Source: Trueperaceae bacterium (GTDB lineage Bacteria; Deinococcota; Deinococci; Deinococcales; Trueperaceae). From it: a stretch of 8,579 bases of DNA. Below are positions 1-5,748 of the stretch, piece after piece. The DNA lies in the NCBI GenBank assembly GCA_024636105.1, contig JAGXHO010000001.1, forward strand, positions 1 to 8,579, read 5' to 3'. Position 1 is the stretch's first letter. Every line of letters begins with the position of its first letter. The position numbers were made by a program, and so were the translations under genes. Under the pieces are notes generated by a model. That model searched no databases, had not been told where the DNA came from, and saw only the letters and a list, made by a program, of their open reading frames with translations.

Positions 1-288
1 CGCGCCGCCCACGGGGACCTCCATCGGTTGCGAGGCGAAGGCCCCTTCCACCGCGTGCAGCGGCGATCCCGCCGTGACCACCTTGGTGCGCTCGCGGCAG
101 TTCGCGCGCACGATCTCCTGCACGGTGGCGACGTCGCGGTCTTCGACCCCGATGATGAGCGTGGTGTTCCCCTCGCGGAGGAACCCACCGGTGGTGGCGA
201 GCTTCGTCGACCCGAACCCGCGCTCGCGCAGCGCGCCCTCGAGCTTGCCGGCGTCGGCGTCCTGGACGATGGTCAGGAGCAGCTTCAT
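1..288 (-). CDS. darA: Cyclic-di-AMP receptor, PII-like (DarA/DUF970 family), 3' end cut by window edge
   Basis: Reading the minus strand from the ATG at 288 gives 96 codons open to the window edge. The protein begins MKLLLTIVQDADAGKLEGAL and continues with TKLATTGGFLREGNTTLIIGVED, then a VQEIV helix and a C-terminal MEVPVGGA. This order (MKL-IVQD, the TKLATTGGFL-GNTT loop, GVED, then VxVGGA) is typical of the small trimeric PII-like proteins, about 110 aa long, that bind cyclic di-AMP in the cytosol. Only the last dozen or so residues should be missing. The family signals c-di-AMP level; its targets vary between organisms and none is evident here. A possible -10 box (TACCAT, complement of 298-303) lies 9 nt before the ATG, which would give an almost leaderless mRNA; no good -35 is seen. 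The gene is divergent from the M24 peptidase cluster. Family assignment is from remembered motifs, not from a search. Confidence 0.88.
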   Translation of the reverse strand, partial: MKLLLTIVQDADAGKLEGALRERGFGSTKLATTGGFLREGNTTLIIGVEDRDVATVQEIVRANCRERTKVVTAGSPLHAVEGAFASQPMEVPVGGA

Positions 289-333
289 GGTGGGCGCATG
301 GTAGCAGACCGGAGCGCCGCGCGCCCGGAGCGT

Positions 334-351
334 CGTTCAAGCGCTTGAACG
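334..351. promoter_or_regulatory. Perfect 18-bp palindrome, probable operator (site 1)
   Basis: CGTTCAAGCGCTTGAACG is identical to its own reverse complement over all 18 bases. It lies in the 174-bp divergent region between the c-di-AMP receptor and the M24 peptidase, ending 12 bp before the TTGACA -35 box. Its core, GTTCAA-N4-TTGAAC, has the same half-site and spacing as the inverted repeat on the promoter of the XRE-cupin gene (GTTCGA-N4-TCGAAC). That makes it a probable binding site for that regulator. Its place just upstream of -35 would also suit an activator, or a repressor acting together with the weaker copy at 354-369. Confidence 0.7.
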
Positions 352-353
352 GG

Positions 354-369
354 GTTCAGTATCTTGACA
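354..369. promoter_or_regulatory. Degenerate second operator copy overlapping -35
   Basis: GTTCAG-TATC-TTGACA matches GTTCAA-N4-TTGAAC at 9 of 12 defined positions. It starts 19 bp after the core of the perfect palindrome, and its right half is the -35 hexamer itself. Part of the match is forced by the TTGACA promoter sequence, so this may be coincidence. If real, it would let a protein bound to the strong upstream site block RNA polymerase. Confidence 0.3.
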
Positions 370-392
370 CCCCCAGGGCCTCGGCGTACGCT
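364..392 (+). promoter_or_regulatory. Sigma-70-type promoter of the M24/permease cluster
   Basis: A consensus -35 hexamer TTGACA (364-369) is followed by a 17-bp spacer and TACGCT (387-392) as -10, which keeps T1, A2 and T6. Transcription would begin near 399-400, leaving a leader of about 63 nt before the ATG at 463. It is the best-matching promoter in the window and reads into the M24 peptidase, both permeases and the EamA gene. Confidence 0.68.
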
Positions 393-462
393 CGTCGGCA
401 CGGCTCGGCGCTGCGAACCTCGTCCAGCACGCGGTTCGGACCGAGCAACCGGAGGCTTTCCG

Positions 463-1656
463 ATGACGACGAGCGACCTCACGCTGATCCGCGAGAAGCA
501 CGCGCAGCTCGATGCGCTCCTCCCCGCGCTCCCCGCCGACGCGTGGGTCGTCTTCTGCCGCGAGGGCAGCGACCGTTCGACGCTGTTGTTCGCCGGCCAC
601 GAGATGGTCGGGCTCTCGGCCTTCGTCTTCACCCGCGGCGGCCGCAAGCTCGCGCTCGTCGCCGATTACGACCGCATGGGCATCGAGGCGCCCGGGGTGT
701 TCGACGCCGTCGTCGCGTACGGCCGCGAGGGCTTGACGGCCCATCTCAAGGCGGTGTGGGACGAGCTCGCGCCGGCGACCGTGGCCCTCAACCAGCACGA
801 GGACGACTACCTGCTCGACGGCTTGACGGTCGGGCTGCTGCGCAAGCTCGAGAAGGCGGTGGGGGACCCGACCCTCGGCGCCCGTGCGGTCAGCTCGGCG
901 CCCGTGCTCGAACCGCTGCGGGCGCGCAAGAGCCCGGAAGAGCTGCGCCGCCTCGAACGCGCGATCGCCATCACCGAGGGGCTGCTCGACGAGGCGGGGC
1001 GGTTCATGCGCGCCGGCATGACCGAGCGTGAGGTGGCCGAGTACCTCAAGCGCCGCCAGCGCGAGCTCGGCGTCACCCACTCGTTCAGCGACGGCGCGTC
1101 GGTCATGACCGGCACCGCCGGGTTGGGCCACCGCACCGCCGGCGACGCGCCGCTGCTCCCGGGCGACACGGTGGTGATCGACATGGGGGTGTTCTACGAG
1201 GGCTACACCTCGGACGTCATGCGCACGTACTACGTCGCCCGCCCCGGCGAGGAGCGCGCGCCGGCCGACGTGCAGCACCGCTTCGACGCCGCGATGGCGG
1301 CGGTGCACGCGAGCGTCGCCGCGATGCGGCCCGGCGTCGCCGGCCATGAGGTCGACGCGGTCGCGCGCCGCGTGCTCGAGGAGCACGCGATCACCCCGTA
1401 CACGCACGCGCTCGGCCACCAGATCGGGCGCACCGTCCACGACGGCGGCACCACGCTGGCGCCGCTCGGCGACCGCTACGGCGACCGCGGCCTCGGGCGG
1501 CTCGTGGAGGGCGAGGTCTACACGATCGAGCCCGTCGTGCACGGCCGCACCGGCGTCGACGGCCATCCGGTGGGTCCGGAGCAGGACGTGGTGGTCACGG
1601 CCGACGGAGCGGCGTTCCTCTCGACGCCGCCGAAGGCGCTCACGATCGTCCGATGA
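463..1656 (+). CDS. M24 family metallopeptidase (Xaa-Pro aminopeptidase/prolidase-like)
   Basis: This is a 397-aa cytosolic protein with the usual two-part plan: a creatinase/prolidase-type N-terminal domain (about 1-145) and a pita-bread M24 catalytic domain (about 160-390). The linker LRARKSPEEL fits the family. All five dinuclear-metal ligands can be placed: D240 (VIDMG), D251 (TSDVMR), H319 (GHQIG), E356 (YTIEP) and E373 (GPEQD). The catalytic histidines are also present: H223 lies 17 residues before D240, and H326 (TVHDGG) lies 7 after H319, as in E. coli PepP. Such enzymes remove an N-terminal residue before proline or split Xaa-Pro dipeptides; exact substrate cannot be read from sequence, and some relatives cleave creatine-like or other amides. 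The ATG at 463 has GGAGG at 451-455, 7 nt away; an upstream in-frame ATG at 364 overlaps the -35 box and is rejected. It is followed after 52 nt by peptide permease genes, suggesting hydrolysis of imported peptides. HQIG replaces the commoner HGIG. Confidence 0.9.
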   Translation: MTTSDLTLIREKHAQLDALLPALPADAWVVFCREGSDRSTLLFAGHEMVGLSAFVFTRGGRKLALVADYDRMGIEAPGVFDAVVAYGREGLTAHLKAVWDELAPATVALNQHEDDYLLDGLTVGLLRKLEKAVGDPTLGARAVSSAPVLEPLRARKSPEELRRLERAIAITEGLLDEAGRFMRAGMTEREVAEYLKRRQRELGVTHSFSDGASVMTGTAGLGHRTAGDAPLLPGDTVVIDMGVFYEGYTSDVMRTYYVARPGEERAPADVQHRFDAAMAAVHASVAAMRPGVAGHEVDAVARRVLEEHAITPYTHALGHQIGRTVHDGGTTLAPLGDRYGDRGLGRLVEGEVYTIEPVVHGRTGVDGHPVGPEQDVVVTADGAAFLSTPPKALTIVR

Positions 1657-1708
1657 CGACGGGTGGTGCGCGTCGGCGCGATCCGCGCGCGCCCGCCGAG
1701 GGTGCCGC

Positions 1709-2692
1709 GTGCTGAAGTACATCGTCCGCCGCCTGGTCTCGCTGGTCTTCATCCTGCTCGGGGTGTCGATCCTCGTGTTCCTGCTGATCCACCTCGCGCC
1801 CGGCGATCCGGTCCGGATCATGCTCGGCGAGGAGGCCACCGTCGCCGACGTCGAGCGCCTCAACCGCGTCTACGGGTTCGACCGACCGCTGCCCGTGCAG
1901 TACGGGCTGTGGTTGGCGAACGCGGTCCAGGGCGACCTCGGCACCTCGATCCGGCAGCAGCTGCCCGTCACCCAGATCATCCTCGAGCGCATGCCGGCCA
2001 CGATCGAGCTGGCGCTCTGGTCGCTCGGGCTGGCCGTCCTGGTCGGCATCCCGCTCGGGGTGCTGTCCGCGGTGCGGCGCAACACCTGGCTCGACTTCGG
2101 TTCGATGTTCGCCGCGCTCGTGGGCGTCGCCGCCCCCAACTTCTGGGTCGGCCTGATCCTGCTGTCGCAGGTGGCGCTGCACGTGTCGTGGTTGCCGATC
2201 GGTGGCCGCGGACCGGCCTTCGGCGATGCGATCTGGGCGCTCGTGACGCAGGCGGACGCCGTCCCGCTCTGGGACCACGTCCGCTACATGCTGCTGCCGG
2301 CGTTCGCGTTGGGGACCTCGATCATGGCGCTCATCACGCGCCTCACGCGCTCGAGCCTGCTCGAGGTGCTGAACCGTGATTACGTCCGGACGGCGCGCGC
2401 GAAGGGCCTTCGCGGCATCCAGGTCGTGTACGGCCACGCCCTCAAGAACGCGCTCCTTCCGGTCATCACGGTCGTGGGGGTGCAGTTCGGGGCGCTGCTG
2501 GGCGGCGCGATCGTCATCGAGGTCGTCTTCAGCTGGCCCGGCGTCGGGCGCCTGATCGTCAACGGCATCAGCCAGCGCGACTTCCCGGTGGTGCAAGGGA
2601 GCGTGCTCATGCTCGCGGCGGTGTTCGCGCTCGTCAACCTCCTCGTCGACCTGAGCTACAGCCTGGTCAACCCGAGGATCCGCTATGGCTGA
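1709..2692 (+). CDS. ABC peptide transporter permease, DppB/OppB type
   Basis: This is a 327-aa inner-membrane subunit of a dipeptide/oligopeptide ABC importer. The N terminus MLKYIVRRLVSLVFILLGVS leads straight into a first membrane helix (about 9-28), followed by HLAPGDPVR and then YGFDRPLPVQY and GDLGTSI, the hallmark order of DppB-type proteins. Further membrane segments follow. The cytoplasmic EAA loop that docks the ATPase is around residues 222-250 (RDYVRTARAKGLRG...HALKNALLP). The C terminus VDLSYSLVNPRIRYG is also typical, and the length is normal for the family. The start is GTG at 1709 with GAGGG at 1698-1702, 6 nt away; no in-frame ATG fits the family alignment. The stop codon overlaps the next permease gene by 8 nt, so the two are translationally coupled. 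No binding protein or ATPase gene lies beside it. Substrate is inferred as peptide from the family and the neighbouring peptidase; relatives also carry nickel or other small molecules. Confidence 0.92.
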   Translation: MLKYIVRRLVSLVFILLGVSILVFLLIHLAPGDPVRIMLGEEATVADVERLNRVYGFDRPLPVQYGLWLANAVQGDLGTSIRQQLPVTQIILERMPATIELALWSLGLAVLVGIPLGVLSAVRRNTWLDFGSMFAALVGVAAPNFWVGLILLSQVALHVSWLPIGGRGPAFGDAIWALVTQADAVPLWDHVRYMLLPAFALGTSIMALITRLTRSSLLEVLNRDYVRTARAKGLRGIQVVYGHALKNALLPVITVVGVQFGALLGGAIVIEVVFSWPGVGRLIVNGISQRDFPVVQGSVLMLAAVFALVNLLVDLSYSLVNPRIRYG

Positions 2693-3590
2693 GGCCGCCG
2701 TCCCCACCGCGACCGCGGCCGTACGGCGCGGCAACCCGACCTGGCGCCGTTTGCGCCGCAACAAGAACGTCGTCTTCGGCACCACGATCATCGCGCTGCT
2801 GGTCCTCCTCGCGATCATCGGCCCCTGGGTCACGCCCATGGACCCCTACGCCCAGGACATCTGGGAGCGCTACGCGGCGCCGCGCGGCCTGTGGGTGGAG
2901 GGGCAGTGGAACACCCAGTTCGTGCTGGGCGCCGACGAGCTCGGCCGCGACCTGCTGTCGCGCCTGATCATCGGGGCGCGCGTCTCGCTGATGGTGGGCC
3001 TCGTGGCGACCGTGATCAGCCTCGCCTTCGGGGTCGTGCTGGGCGCCGTGTCCGGGTACGTGGGCGGTTGGGTCGACGACGTGATCATGCGCGTGATGGA
3101 CGTGATCCTCGCGCTTCCCGGCATCCTGCTGGCGATCGCGATCGTGGCGGCGCTCGGCCCCAACATCGTCAACGCGATGATCGCGATCGCGGTCGTGCGC
3201 ATCCCGACGATGGCGCGCGTGGTCCGGTCGGACGTGCTCGCGGTGCGCGAGGAGGAGTTCGTCGACGCCGCGCGCGCGTTGGGCCAGCGCCCCGTGATCG
3301 TGCTCTTCAAGCACGTGCTGATGAACGCCTGGGCGCCGGCGCTGGTGCTCGCCACCCTGGGGATGGGGACCGCGATCGTCGCCGAGGCGGCGCTCTCGTT
3401 CCTGGGCCTCGGGGCGCAGCCGCCCCAGATTTCGTGGGGGCGAATGCTGTCGGTGGGGCGCGAGGCGATCCGCAGCGCGCCGCACGTGACGCTGTACCCG
3501 GGCATCGCGATCACCATCGTCGTGCTGGGGTTCAGCCTGCTCGGCGACGGATTGCGCGACGTGTTCGACCGACGGCTCAAGGACGGGTGA
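2685..3590 (+). CDS. ABC peptide transporter permease, DppC/OppC type
   Basis: This is the 301-aa membrane partner of the preceding permease. A short polar N terminus is followed by the OppC-N region (WRRLRRNKNVVFG, then a first helix at about 30-50). A periplasmic segment contains DPYAQD and the strongly conserved FVLGADELGRDLLSRLIIGAR. After several membrane helices (about 98-180), the EAA loop lies around 189-220 (EEFVDAARALGQ...FKHVLMNAWAP). The SFLGLGAQPPQISWGRML segment and the end LLGDGLRDVFDRRLKDG are diagnostic of DppC. The ATG at 2685 lies inside the end of the upstream gene (ATGGCTGA overlap), with GAGGA at 2674-2678 giving 6-nt spacing. Together the two subunits form the transmembrane pore; the energising ATPases and the solute-binding lipoprotein must be encoded elsewhere. 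Length and motifs are complete with no sign of decay. Confidence 0.93.
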   Translation: MAEAAVPTATAAVRRGNPTWRRLRRNKNVVFGTTIIALLVLLAIIGPWVTPMDPYAQDIWERYAAPRGLWVEGQWNTQFVLGADELGRDLLSRLIIGARVSLMVGLVATVISLAFGVVLGAVSGYVGGWVDDVIMRVMDVILALPGILLAIAIVAALGPNIVNAMIAIAVVRIPTMARVVRSDVLAVREEEFVDAARALGQRPVIVLFKHVLMNAWAPALVLATLGMGTAIVAEAALSFLGLGAQPPQISWGRMLSVGREAIRSAPHVTLYPGIAITIVVLGFSLLGDGLRDVFDRRLKDG

Positions 3591-3596
3591 GCGAGG

Positions 3597-4499
3597 GTGG
3601 TGCGCCTCTGGGCGCTGGTCGGGATCGCCGGGATCAGCTTCTCGGCCGTCTTCGTGCGGCTGTCCGAGGCGTCGTTCGGCACGTCCGCGTTCTTCCGCGC
3701 CGCCTACGCGGTGCCGCTCCTGATCGTGCTGATGGTGTTCTGGCGCGCGCCCGACGCGCGCCCTCTCCGAGCGCGCGCGCTCGCTTGGGCGGCCGGTCTG
3801 GTCTTCGCGGCCAACCTTGTCGTGTGGCACGCCGCGATCGACCTGATCGGCGCCGGCCTCTCGACCGTGTTGGGGAACACCCAGGTGGTCTTCATCGGGC
3901 TCGTCTCCTGGTGGCTGTACGGCGAACGGCCCACCCGCTGGGCGCTGTTCGCGGTCCCGCTCGTGCTGGTGGGGGTGGTGTCGATCACCGGGCTCGGGGC
4001 GGCCGATGCCTACGGCGCCGCGCCGGTGGCGGGCGTGCTGCTGGGCGTGGTCACCGCGTTCACCTCGGGGAGCTACGTGCTCCTGTTTCGCGCGGCACTG
4101 CGGGTGCCATCGGACGCCGTGCACCCGGCGGGTCCGCTGCTCGACGTGACGGTCGCGACCGCGATCGGCGCGCTCGCGCTCGGGTGGGCGGTCGATCCGG
4201 CGTTCACGCTGCGGCCCGCCTGGCCGAGCCATGGTTGGCTGCTCGCGCTCGCGCTCGTGTCGCAGGTGGTGGGGTGGCTGCTCATCGGGCGCTCGCTGGC
4301 GCGCCTGCCGGCGCTCGTCACGGCGGTGCTCATGCCGTTGCAGCCGCTCCTGACCGTGATCTGGGGGCACCTCTTGTTCGCCGAGGCGCTCTCGGTGGCG
4401 CAGTGGGCGGGCGTCGCGATCGTGCTCTCCGGGGTGCTGCTGGTGAACGCCTTCGGCAGCGTGCAGCTCAGCCCGCGAAGAACGAGTTCGGCGCGCTGA
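3597..4499 (+). CDS. EamA/DMT superfamily transporter
   Basis: This protein of about 300 aa is almost entirely hydrophobic and is built as two related halves of about five helices each, the usual plan of EamA (DMT) carriers, which mostly export amino acids, metabolites or drugs. Family features in the first half are an N-terminal GISFSAVFVRLSE, FFRAAYAVP after the second helix, and NLVVWHAAIDLIGAGLSTVLGNTQVVFIGLVSWWLYGERP. The second half repeats the pattern with SLARLPALVTAVLMPLQPLLTVIWGHLLFAEALS and a last helix GVAIVLSGVLLVNAF. It starts 6 nt after the permease stop, so it is probably the last gene of the same operon. GTG at 3597 and GTG at 3600 are both possible starts and no convincing ribosome site decides between them. 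An export role for a peptide breakdown product is an inference from position only. The last 32 bp overlap the 3' end of the convergent regulator gene. Confidence 0.88.
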   Translation: MVRLWALVGIAGISFSAVFVRLSEASFGTSAFFRAAYAVPLLIVLMVFWRAPDARPLRARALAWAAGLVFAANLVVWHAAIDLIGAGLSTVLGNTQVVFIGLVSWWLYGERPTRWALFAVPLVLVGVVSITGLGAADAYGAAPVAGVLLGVVTAFTSGSYVLLFRAALRVPSDAVHPAGPLLDVTVATAIGALALGWAVDPAFTLRPAWPSHGWLLALALVSQVVGWLLIGRSLARLPALVTAVLMPLQPLLTVIWGHLLFAEALSVAQWAGVAIVLSGVLLVNAFGSVQLSPRRTSSAR

Positions 4500-5031
4500 T
4501 CGTCAGCAGCACCGCCTCGGCGTCGTCCTCGTTGAGGTAGTCGTGGGCGAGCGCGCTCGGGTAGTAGGCCGAGTCGCCTGCTTCGAGCGCCACCGGATCG
4601 CCGCCGTCCACGGCGATCAGGACGCGTCCGGCGAGCACGTAGAGGAACTCCTCGCCGGCGTGCCCCGTGGGGTTGCGCTGCGCGGCGCCCGGAGGCAGCG
4701 TCAGGCGTACGGGCTGCAGCCGCCGTGGCCGTTCGCCGCCGAGCACCAGCGCCTCGATCCCGTCGCCGAACCCCGGCATCCGTGCGCCCTCGCCGGACCG
4801 CACGACCTGCACCAGCGCGCGGCTCGCCTCGTCGGGCAGGAAATCGGTGGTCTTGAGGCCGAAGACCGCAGCGAGCCGCTGCAAGCGGCTCGCCGAGACG
4901 TTGGTGCGGCCGTTCTCGAGCATCGACACGAACGACTTCGAGAGCTCGCTGCGCTCGGCGACCTGAGCCAGCGTGAGGCCATGGGCGCGGCGCACGGCGT
5001 GGAGCCGCAGGCCGAGTTCGGGTTGGCTCAT
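4468..5031 (-). CDS. XRE family transcriptional regulator with C-terminal cupin domain
   Basis: This is a 187-aa, two-domain regulator. Residues about 6-63 form an XRE/Cro-type helix-turn-helix (LRLHAVRRAHGLTLAQVAER, then SELSKSFVSMLENGR as the recognition region). Residues about 105-182 form a small cupin barrel (PTGHAGEEFLYVLAGRV, then EAGDSAYYPSALAHDYLN). This is the architecture of PuuR- and SutR-like proteins, which bind palindromes and usually sense a small metabolite through the cupin. The cupin has H124, E127/E128 and H163, but HAG where a full metal site would have HxH, so metal binding is uncertain. The ATG at 5031 follows a -10 box by 7 nt with no ribosome site, suggesting leaderless translation. 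A GTTCGA-N4-TCGAAC repeat overlaps its own promoter, pointing to autoregulation. Matching palindromes precede both neighbouring M24 genes, so it is the likely local regulator. Its 3' end overlaps the convergent EamA gene by 32 bp. Confidence 0.92.
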   Translation of the reverse strand: MSQPELGLRLHAVRRAHGLTLAQVAERSELSKSFVSMLENGRTNVSASRLQRLAAVFGLKTTDFLPDEASRALVQVVRSGEGARMPGFGDGIEALVLGGERPRRLQPVRLTLPPGAAQRNPTGHAGEEFLYVLAGRVLIAVDGGDPVALEAGDSAYYPSALAHDYLNEDDAEAVLLTISAPNSFFAG

Positions 5032-5038
5032 GGCCTAC

Positions 5039-5067
5039 AGCATACGGCGGGGGGTTCGACCTTTCGA
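5039..5067 (-). promoter_or_regulatory. Leaderless promoter of the XRE-cupin regulator
   Basis: On the minus strand, TATGCT (complement of 5039-5044) fits a -10 box well. Only 7 nt separate it from the ATG at 5031, so transcription should start at or next to the A of the start codon, giving mRNA without a leader. No purine-rich ribosome site is present. The -35 position (about 5062-5067, TCGAAA or TTCGAA) is a poor match to TTGACA and is buried in the inverted repeat at 5052-5071, as expected for a promoter that is repressed by its own product. Confidence 0.6.
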
Positions 5068-5071
5068 ACCC
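5052..5071. promoter_or_regulatory. Inverted repeat over the regulator's promoter, probable operator (site 2)
   Basis: GGGTTCGA-CCTT-TCGAACCC is an inverted repeat with 8-bp arms and a 4-bp centre. The inner arms GTTCGA/TCGAAC have the same 4-bp spacing as the perfect palindrome at 334-351, differing by one transition per half-site. It covers the expected -35 of the XRE-cupin gene and lies in the 64-bp gap after the flavin reductase gene. Negative autoregulation is the natural reading. A terminator hairpin for the flavin reductase is possible but less likely, since no T-run follows. Confidence 0.68.
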
Positions 5072-5095
5072 ACGTCCGCGCGGCGCGGGCGGGGC

Positions 5096-5683
5096 TCACC
5101 CCTCGACGCGGTACTCCGCCGCGGCCGCGTCGCCGAACGGTTGGTAGCGGCTGCGGCCGTAGTAGACGAACGGCCGGACGCGCGTCGGGTCGAGCATCCG
5201 CCGCTCGTCGAACGCCTCCGGGCGGTGGTGGAGCGCGACGACCTCGCCGACCACCCAGTCGTGGTCGCCGACGGCGTGGCGGGCGCTCAGGCGGCACTCG
5301 TAGGCGAGGTACGCGTCCTGGAGGATCGGCACGTCCAGCGCCGCACCCGGTCGGGTCGCGAGGTCGAAGCGCGCGAACTTGTCGACGTCGCGGCCCGACA
5401 GCGTGCCCGCGCCGGCGACCGCCGCCGCCCGCTCGAAGGGGAGGAAGTGCACCGCGAAGGCGCCGCTCGCGACGAGCAGCTCGTGGGTGAAGCGCTCGGG
5501 CCCCACCGCCACGCCATAGAGCGGCGGCTCGCTCGACAGCGCAGCGTGCCAGCCGGCGGCCATGACGGTGCGGCGGCCGGCGTGGGCGGTCGTCACGACG
5601 GCGACCGTCCCGGGGTAGTAGCCGAAGAAGCGCTCGGGCGGGGCGGCGACGTGCAGCGACGGGAGGGTGGAGGCGGCGTCCAT
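5096..5683 (-). CDS. Flavin reductase-like FMN-binding protein
   Basis: This 195-aa protein has the split-barrel FMN-binding fold of the flavin reductase/flavoredoxin family. Recognisable parts are FFGYYPGTVAVVTT (19-32), the flavin-contacting MAAGWHAALSSEPPLYGVAV (41-60), FTHELLVASGAFAVHFLP (65-82) with the conserved T-H/N-x-x-I/L segment, the DHDWVVGEVVALH strand (140-152) and a late YYGRSRYQPFG (174-184). Members bind FMN and either reduce flavin with NAD(P)H for a partner oxygenase or act as stand-alone flavoproteins; no oxygenase is visible nearby, so the role is open. The ATG at 5683 was chosen because the family starts about 20 residues before the PGTV motif and a TACCGT -10 box sits 7 nt before it. 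In-frame upstream starts would run into the divergent gene's leader. The gene points toward the XRE-cupin regulator, 64 bp downstream on the same strand. Confidence 0.85.
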   Translation of the reverse strand: MDAASTLPSLHVAAPPERFFGYYPGTVAVVTTAHAGRRTVMAAGWHAALSSEPPLYGVAVGPERFTHELLVASGAFAVHFLPFERAAAVAGAGTLSGRDVDKFARFDLATRPGAALDVPILQDAYLAYECRLSARHAVGDHDWVVGEVVALHHRPEAFDERRMLDPTRVRPFVYYGRSRYQPFGDAAAAEYRVEG

Positions 5684-5690
5684 GCGGCCC

Positions 5691-5696
5691 ACGGTA
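5691..5696 (-). promoter_or_regulatory. Putative -10 box of leaderless flavin reductase gene
   Basis: TACCGT (complement of 5691-5696) has the TA...T pattern of a -10 box. It lies exactly 7 nt before the ATG at 5683, the same distance as in the XRE-cupin gene, and again no ribosome site is present. No clear -35 hexamer is seen 16-19 nt upstream, so this is a weak call resting on the repeated spacing. Confidence 0.4.
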
Positions 5697-5732
5697 CCCC
5701 GCCGATGTGGTACGAACGTCGTCCAGGAGCGC

Positions 5733-5748
5733 GTTCGCGCCGATGAAC
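5733..5748. promoter_or_regulatory. Imperfect palindrome before second M24 gene, possible operator (site 3)
   Basis: GTTCGC-GCCG-ATGAAC keeps the outer arms GTTC...GAAC at the same spacing as sites 1 and 2. It matches the shared pattern GTTCRA-N4-TYGAAC at 10 of 12 positions. It lies in the 85-bp divergent region, ending 20 bp before the ATG of the second M24 gene and 10 bp before its ribosome site. A protein bound here would most likely block transcription or elongation into that gene. Confidence 0.45.

Noticed and set aside
166..184. GTTC...GAAC pair inside the c-di-AMP receptor gene
   Set aside because: The arms are 15 bp apart start to start rather than 12, so it does not match the operator spacing, and it lies within coding sequence.
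364..462. N-terminal extension of the first M24 protein from an in-frame ATG at 364-366 region
   Set aside because: That start would overlap the TTGACA promoter element and lacks a ribosome site. The extension is Arg/Pro-rich and unlike M24 N termini, whereas ATG 463 has a well-placed GGAGG.
1675..1693. GGCGCG...CGCGCC hairpin in the M24-DppB gap
   Set aside because: A 6-bp stem with a 7-nt loop of low-complexity GC sequence and no T-run. Not distinguishable from background in DNA this GC-rich.
337..1863. Long minus-strand open frame (508 codons) opposite the M24 peptidase
   Set aside because: The translation is an Arg/His/Asp/Ala-rich low-complexity string with no domain. It is the antisense shadow expected in very GC-rich genes; the plus strand encodes an intact M24 enzyme.
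3741..3780. Alternating CG/GC tract (possible Z-DNA or repeat)
   Set aside because: It falls within the EamA coding frame, encodes a normal loop (APDARPLRARAL), and reflects local GC composition.
2667..4370. Long minus-strand open frame (567 codons) opposite the DppC and EamA genes
   Set aside because: Rich in Arg, His, Asp and Gln without recognisable motifs, and it spans two well-supported plus-strand genes. Treated as a compositional artefact.
2891..4540. Plus-strand out-of-frame reading (549 codons) over DppC and EamA
   Set aside because: Arg/Gly/Ala-rich low-complexity translation in the wrong frame of two recognisable genes.
5713..5736. GAACG...CGTTC inverted repeat in the divergent region before the second M24 gene
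   Set aside because: Five-base arms 13-14 bp apart in the opposite orientation to the other sites; easily expected by chance.
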